8,835 bases of DNA from an uncultured Porphyromonadaceae bacterium (GTDB lineage Bacteria > Bacteroidota > Bacteroidia > Bacteroidales > Muribaculaceae), in NCBI GenBank assembly GCA_900546835.1, contig UREH01000099.1, forward strand, positions 1 through 8,835. The letters are read 5' to 3'. Made by a program: the position numbers and the translations under genes. The notes under the pieces were generated by a model. The model was not told the DNA's origin, searched no databases, and saw only the letters and a list, made by a program, of their open reading frames with translations. Of this stretch, positions 4,751 through 8,835 are shown piece by piece (within the stretch, counting starts at the first letter, position 1; every line of letters begins with the position of its first letter).

Positions 4751-7078
4751 ATGATCAGACTCCGCACGATCCTCTCTTCCATGGCGCTCGCGGCCTTCAC
4801 AGCCCTCGCCTCGGCGGCTCCAAAGCCCTCAGTGGCCACCGAGGCCGCCAAGACGCGCAAAATCATCGCCGACGTCAACAACAAATGGCAGAAAGACCAT
4901 TCCCCCGAGACAAATGCCTTCTGGGACAATGCCGCCTACCATACCGCCAACATGGAGGCCTATCGCCTTGTCGGCAACCCCGCATGGCTCGACTACTCCA
5001 TCGCCTGGGCCGACCATAACCAATGGAAAGGCGCCAAAGGCACCGACCGCTCCCGCTGGAGATACGACTATGGCGAGACCGACGACCATGTGCTCTTCGG
5101 CGACTGGCAGATCTGCTTCCAGACCTACGCCGACCTCTACAACATCCTCCCCGACGACAGCCGCATACGCCGCGCCCGCGAAGTGATGGAATACCAGATG
5201 TCGACCGCCCCACGCGACTACTGGTGGTGGGCCGACGGCCTCTACATGGTCATGCCCGTGATGACCAAGCTCCACCGCATCACCGGCGATTCACGCTACC
5301 TCCAGCGCCTCTACGACTATATCCAGGTCAGCGACAGCATCATGCTCGACCGCGACACCGGCCTCTACTTCCGCGACGGCAAATACGTCTACCCGGCCCA
5401 CACCTCCGCCAACGGCAAGAAAGACTTCTGGGCCCGCGGCGACGGATGGGTGCTCGCCGGCCTCGCCAAAGTGCTCGCCGACCTCCCCGCCGACTGGGAG
5501 CACCGCTCCTTCTTTCTCGACAAATACCGTCGCCTCGCCTCCGCCGTGGCCGACCTCCAGCAGCCCGGCGGCTATTGGACACGCTCCATGATGGACCCCG
5601 ACCACGCCCCCGGATGCGAGACCTCCGGCACCGCATTCTTCACTTACGGCCTCCTCTGGGGCATCAACAACGGCATCCTCACCGATGAGCGCTACGCCGA
5701 CGCCGCCCTCAAAGGCTGGGAATACCTCTCCGGCACAGCCCTCCAGCCCGATGCCACCGTGGGCTACGTGCAGCCCATAGGCGAGAAAGCCATCCCCGGC
5801 CAGGTCGTCGACAAGAAATCCACATCCAACTTCGGCACCGGAGCCTTCCTCCTGGCCGCCTGCGAATACGTCCGCTTCCTCGAGACCAACCTCCCCAAGT
5901 CCGACCGCCGGTACTGGACCGATCTCGCCTACTCCATCGCCGCACCCGTGCTCAGCAACATGGCCGAAGGCAACCTCCAGAAAAACATGCAGGTGGAGGT
6001 CAGCCCCAACTGGGACGGCCGCAACGTTGGCGTGACCTACATGGAGACCTTCGGCCGCCTCATGGCCGGAATCGCCCCATGGCTCTCCCTCCCCGAATCC
6101 GACACCCCCGAAGGCGCACGCCGCAGACAGCTCCGCAACTGGGCCCTCAAAGCCTACGCCAACGCCGTCGACCCCGCATCGCCCGACCGCCTGCTCTGGG
6201 AAGGCCACGGCCAGGCCCTCGTCGATGCCGCCTATGTGGCCGAATCATTCATCCGCGGCTACGACGCCCTCTGGCTCCCGCTCGACACCGTGACCAAACA
6301 GCGCTACATCGACGCCTTCAAAGGTCTGCGCCGCGTCGATCCCCCCTACACAAACTGGCTGCTCTTCTCCTCCACCATCGAGAGCTTTCTCGCCAAAATC
6401 AACGCCGACTTCGACGAATACCGCGTCAACTCCGCCATCCGCAAAGTCGAGGAATGGTATGCCGGCGACGGATGGTATGCCGACGGCCCCTTCTTCACCT
6501 TCGACTACTACAGCTCCTACGTGTTCCATCCCATGTATCTAGAGACCCTCCGAAACATGATCGACTCCGGGAAATACTCCCGCATCCACTACGGCAAATA
6601 CTACGACCGCGCTCTCAATCGCGCCCGCAAATTCGCCATCGTGCTCGAGCGCATGATCTCGCCCGAAGGCACCTTCCCCGTGTTCGGTCGCTCCATCCCC
6701 TACCGCATGGCCACCATGCAGCCCCTCGCCATGATGGCTTGGCAGGAGCAGCTCCCCGCAGGCCTCACCAACGGCCAGGTGCGCGCCGCCCTCACCGCAG
6801 TGATGCACCGCATGTTCGACGGCAAGGAGAATTTCAACGAAGGCGGATTCCTCACCATCGGCTTCGCAGGCCGCCAGCCCAACATCGCCGACTGGTACAC
6901 CAACAACGGCTCCCTCTACATGACATCACTCGCCTTCCTCCCCCTGGGCCTTCCCGAGACCCACCCTTTCTGGACCGACGCCCCACTCCCATGGACCGCC
7001 TGCAAAGCCTGGTCCGGCGAGCCCTTCCCCAAGGACCACCTCTGGCGCGACACCATCACCACCCACGACCTCTTCTGA
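4751..7078 (+). CDS. Periplasmic two-domain enzyme: GH88/GH105 unsaturated uronyl hydrolase fused to DUF2264
   Basis: A 775-residue protein with an N-terminal Sec signal peptide (1-22, ending ASA-A), so probably periplasmic. Residues about 30-380 are an (alpha/alpha)6-barrel of the GH88/GH105 family (YteR-like), which removes delta-4,5-unsaturated uronic acids from oligosaccharides made by polysaccharide lyases. Visible landmarks are DDH (111-113), WWADGLYM with the likely general acid Asp162, WARGDGW (227-233), ETSGTAFF (290-297) and the closing FGTGAFLLA. Residues about 384-775 match the DUF2264 family: RYWTDLAYSIAAPVLSNMAEG, YMETFGRLMAGIAPWL, GQALVDAAYVAE, TNWLLFSSTIE, GDGWYADGPFF, SPEGTFPVFGRSIPYR, and the ending LPLGLPETHPFWT. 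DUF2264 is also barrel-like; I recall some members being assigned beta-glucuronidase activity (possibly GH154), but am not certain. Both domains look intact. The protein may take two successive sugars off one acidic oligosaccharide. GC-rich codons (CTC, GCC, ATC) are stronger than in pckA or mdh. It may be cotranscribed with the mini-ORF at 4632; a terminator follows. Confidence 0.9.
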   Translation: MIRLRTILSSMALAAFTALASAAPKPSVATEAAKTRKIIADVNNKWQKDHSPETNAFWDNAAYHTANMEAYRLVGNPAWLDYSIAWADHNQWKGAKGTDRSRWRYDYGETDDHVLFGDWQICFQTYADLYNILPDDSRIRRAREVMEYQMSTAPRDYWWWADGLYMVMPVMTKLHRITGDSRYLQRLYDYIQVSDSIMLDRDTGLYFRDGKYVYPAHTSANGKKDFWARGDGWVLAGLAKVLADLPADWEHRSFFLDKYRRLASAVADLQQPGGYWTRSMMDPDHAPGCETSGTAFFTYGLLWGINNGILTDERYADAALKGWEYLSGTALQPDATVGYVQPIGEKAIPGQVVDKKSTSNFGTGAFLLAACEYVRFLETNLPKSDRRYWTDLAYSIAAPVLSNMAEGNLQKNMQVEVSPNWDGRNVGVTYMETFGRLMAGIAPWLSLPESDTPEGARRRQLRNWALKAYANAVDPASPDRLLWEGHGQALVDAAYVAESFIRGYDALWLPLDTVTKQRYIDAFKGLRRVDPPYTNWLLFSSTIESFLAKINADFDEYRVNSAIRKVEEWYAGDGWYADGPFFTFDYYSSYVFHPMYLETLRNMIDSGKYSRIHYGKYYDRALNRARKFAIVLERMISPEGTFPVFGRSIPYRMATMQPLAMMAWQEQLPAGLTNGQVRAALTAVMHRMFDGKENFNEGGFLTIGFAGRQPNIADWYTNNGSLYMTSLAFLPLGLPETHPFWTDAPLPWTACKAWSGEPFPKDHLWRDTITTHDLF

Positions 7079-7101
7079 CCCCCCTCCTCCCATCCCCCCA
7101 C

Positions 7102-7138
7102 AAAAAAATAGCGCTCCCGGCGGGAGCGCTATTTTTTT
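7102..7138. terminator. Bidirectional intrinsic terminator between GH105-DUF2264 gene and pckA
   Basis: A-rich tract plus TAGCGCTCCC (7102-7118) is the perfect complement of 7122-7138 (GGGAGCGCTA plus T tract), with a 3-base loop GGC. Seven A residues on one side and eight T residues on the other provide U tracts in both directions. It begins 23 bases after the plus-strand stop codon and ends 20 bases before the pckA stop codon, so it serves both convergent genes. Confidence 0.97.
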
Positions 7139-7158
7139 TGATTATTATTCGCTGGAGC

Positions 7159-8760
7159 TTAGAGCTGGGGACCTGCGGCAACGAGAGCCTTGCCGGCTTC
7201 GTTGTGCTCGAACTTCTTGAAGTTATTGATGAACATCTCGGCGAGCTTGGTAGCCTTTGCGGTCCATTCAGCGGGATCGGCATAGGTGTCGCGGGGGTCG
7301 AGAATCTTGGGATCAACACCGGGAAGTTCGGTGGGCACGGTGAAGTCGAAGACGGGAATCTGCTTGGTGGGAGCGGAAAGGATAGCGCCGTCGAGGATGG
7401 CGTCGATGATGCCACGGGTGTCGCGGATGGAGATACGCTTGCCAGTGCCGTTCCAGCCGGTGTTCACGAGGTATGCCTTGGCACCGCTCTTTTCCATCTT
7501 CTTCACGAGCTCTTCGGCATACTTGGTGGGATGTAGGCTCAGGAAAGCTGCGCCGAAGCAGGCCGAGAAAGTGGGAGTGGGCTCGGTGATGCCACGTTCT
7601 GTGCCGGCGAGTTTCGAGGTGAAGCCGCTCAGGAAGTAGTACTTGGTCTGCTCGGGAGTCAGAATCGAAACGGGGGGCAGAACGCCGAATGCGTCGGCCG
7701 AGAGGAAGATAACGTTCTTGGCGGCGGGACCGTGGCTGCCCGGAGCGATCTTCTCGATGAAGTTGATGGGGTAGCTTACGCGGGTATTCTCGGTAACGCT
7801 CTTGTCGGCGAAGTCGATTTTGCCTTCGGCGTCGACGGTAACGTTCTCAAGCAGAGCGTTGCGACGGATAGCGTTGTAGATGTCGGGCTCGCTCTCCTTG
7901 TCGAGGTTGATAACCTTGGCGTAGCAGCCGCCCTCGTAGTTGAACACGCCGTTGTCGTCCCAGCCGTGCTCGTCGTCGCCGATGAGCAGACGTTTCGGGT
8001 CGGTGGAAAGGGTGGTTTTGCCGGTGCCGCTGAGGCCGAAGAAGATGGCGGTGTTCTCTCCGTTCATATCGGTGTTGGCCGAGCAGTGCATCGAAGCCAT
8101 GCCCTTGAGGGGGAGGTAGTAGTTCATGATGGAGAACATGCCCTTCTTCATCTCGCCGCCATACCAGGTGTTGATGATCACCTGCATGCGTTGGGTGAGG
8201 TTGAAGGCGACGCAGGTCTCGGAGTTGATGCCGAGTTCCTTCCAGTTCTCAACCTTGGCCTTGGAGGCGTTGAGCACAACGAAGTCGGGGGTGAAGTCTT
8301 CGAGTTCCTCTTTGGTGGGGCGAACGAACATGTTGGTCACGAAGTGAGCCTGCCATGCCACTTCCATGATGAAGCGTACGGCAAGACGGGTGTCCTTGTT
8401 GGTACCGCAGAAGGCGTCGACAACGTAGAGGGGCTTGTCGCTGAGTTCCTTGTCGGCGATAGCCTTGAGAGCGTCCCAGGTCTTGGGGGTGATGGGCTTG
8501 TTGTCGTTCTTATATTCGTCGGATGTCCACCAGATGGTATTTCTGGAGATGTCGTCGTCGACGAAGAATTTATCCTTGGGCGAACGGCCGGTATAGATAC
8601 CCGTCATAACGTTCACAGCGCCGAGCTCTGTAACCTGACCCTTTTCGTAGCCGGTGAGGCCGGGTTTGGTTTCGTCGATGAAGAGTTCATCCCACGAGGG
8701 GTTGTGGTAGATTTTCGGGGTGCCCGAAATACCATACTGGGTTAAATCAATCTTGCTCAT
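7159..8760 (-). CDS. pckA: Phosphoenolpyruvate carboxykinase (ATP)
   Basis: A 533-residue cytoplasmic enzyme that interconverts oxaloacetate + ATP and PEP + CO2 + ADP. All ATP-type PCK landmarks are present: TGRSPKDK with the substrate-binding Arg59, the [13 protein letters not shown] segment with Tyr200 and the metal-binding lysine, MHCSAN (His225), the kinase-1a P-loop GLSGTGKTT with Lys248, and the metal-site GDDEHGW (Asp262-Asp263). The length is normal for the family, and the [10 protein letters not shown]-loop and GGEMKKGMF motif distinguish it from GTP-type PEPCK. In Bacteroidales the reaction usually runs toward oxaloacetate, fixing CO2 and making ATP on the way to succinate, so it supplies the substrate of the mdh product encoded on the same strand. 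It is separated from mdh by other units and is not in its operon. The ATG at 8760 is preceded by an A-rich leader. Confidence 0.97.
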   Translation of the reverse strand: MSKIDLTQYGISGTPKIYHNPSWDELFIDETKPGLTGYEKGQVTELGAVNVMTGIYTGRSPKDKFFVDDDISRNTIWWTSDEYKNDNKPITPKTWDALKAIADKELSDKPLYVVDAFCGTNKDTRLAVRFIMEVAWQAHFVTNMFVRPTKEELEDFTPDFVVLNASKAKVENWKELGINSETCVAFNLTQRMQVIINTWYGGEMKKGMFSIMNYYLPLKGMASMHCSANTDMNGENTAIFFGLSGTGKTTLSTDPKRLLIGDDEHGWDDNGVFNYEGGCYAKVINLDKESEPDIYNAIRRNALLENVTVDAEGKIDFADKSVTENTRVSYPINFIEKIAPGSHGPAAKNVIFLSADAFGVLPPVSILTPEQTKYYFLSGFTSKLAGTERGITEPTPTFSACFGAAFLSLHPTKYAEELVKKMEKSGAKAYLVNTGWNGTGKRISIRDTRGIIDAILDGAILSAPTKQIPVFDFTVPTELPGVDPKILDPRDTYADPAEWTAKATKLAEMFINNFKKFEHNEAGKALVAAGPQL

Positions 8761-8835
8761 TTTGTTTTAGATATCTTAAAATGAAGTTGTTTGGTTGTTT
8801 CTTAATCAAGGCGCAACTCCTCGGGCGGGAGGGTT
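8761..8835 (-). other. 5' leader of pckA, running off the window
   Basis: Seventy-five bases upstream of the pckA start. On the minus strand they read as an A/T-rich leader (ACAACCAAACAAC, then AAAACAAAATG) without a Shine-Dalgarno sequence. No TAnnTTTG box is visible, so the promoter probably lies beyond 8835. Confidence 0.5.

Noticed and set aside
5291..6208. 305-codon minus-strand frame inside the GH105-DUF2264 gene
   Set aside because: Antisense shadow of C-rich codons; low-complexity Gly/Val/Glu/Ala sequence.
6079..7536. 485-codon plus-strand frame running from the DUF2264 region into pckA
   Set aside because: It is an Arg/Pro/His-rich out-of-frame reading that passes through a strong bidirectional terminator and into antisense pckA.
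7732..8745. 337-codon open frame on the plus strand opposite pckA
   Set aside because: Antisense shadow of pckA caused by codon bias; it is Val/Gly/His-rich and has no promoter or homology that I can see.

Overview
The window looks like one end of a metagenome-assembled contig from a gut Bacteroidales bacterium, most likely Muribaculaceae or a close relative. The evidence is the repeated TAnnTTTG -7 promoter boxes (Bacteroidetes type), A-rich leaders without Shine-Dalgarno sequences, a Bacteroidales-style succinate/fermentation gene set (malate dehydrogenase, ATP-type PEP carboxykinase, 2[4Fe-4S] ferredoxin), Bacteroidetes-type glycan enzymes, and a C-terminal NLQG...NGIYI tail common in Prevotella/Muribaculaceae secreted proteins. 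The family assignment is an inference from the sequence alone. The first 38 bases are not genomic: they are an Illumina Nextera (Tn5) adapter, so the contig was assembled from incompletely trimmed reads.

Layout. 39-367 (+) is the 3' end of pdxA (vitamin B6 synthesis). 594-2071 (+) is a broken secreted alpha-amylase: signal peptide and first barrel strand, then, out of frame, two Ig-like/starch-binding module pairs and a C-terminal tail; the catalytic barrel is gone. A strong bidirectional terminator (2108-2141) separates it from a convergent thioredoxin-like lipoprotein (2162-2626, -). Next on the minus strand come mdh (2787-3722) and a 56-residue ferredoxin (4120-4290), each with its own -7 box and, for the ferredoxin, a textbook terminator. 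A divergent intergenic region leads to a plus-strand promoter, a 24-codon signal-peptide-only ORF (4632-4706) and a large two-domain periplasmic enzyme (4751-7078) joining a GH88/GH105 unsaturated-uronyl hydrolase domain to a DUF2264 domain. A bidirectional terminator (7102-7138) separates it from convergent pckA (7159-8760, -).

How the parts relate. The minus-strand genes mdh, ferredoxin and pckA are single-gene units of anaerobic central metabolism: PEP/oxaloacetate/malate interconversion toward succinate, plus low-potential electron transfer. The plus-strand genes are glycan enzymes: starch (broken) and acidic polysaccharide fragments such as pectin or glycosaminoglycan/arabinogalactan-type glycans. 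I see no susC/susD pair, regulator, mobile element, CRISPR array, tRNA or rRNA, and no defence or otherwise undescribed multi-gene system. The most noteworthy items are the GH105-DUF2264 fusion, the amylase lacking its catalytic domain (real deletion or assembly collapse), the signal-peptide-only mini-ORF, and two structured intergenic regions.
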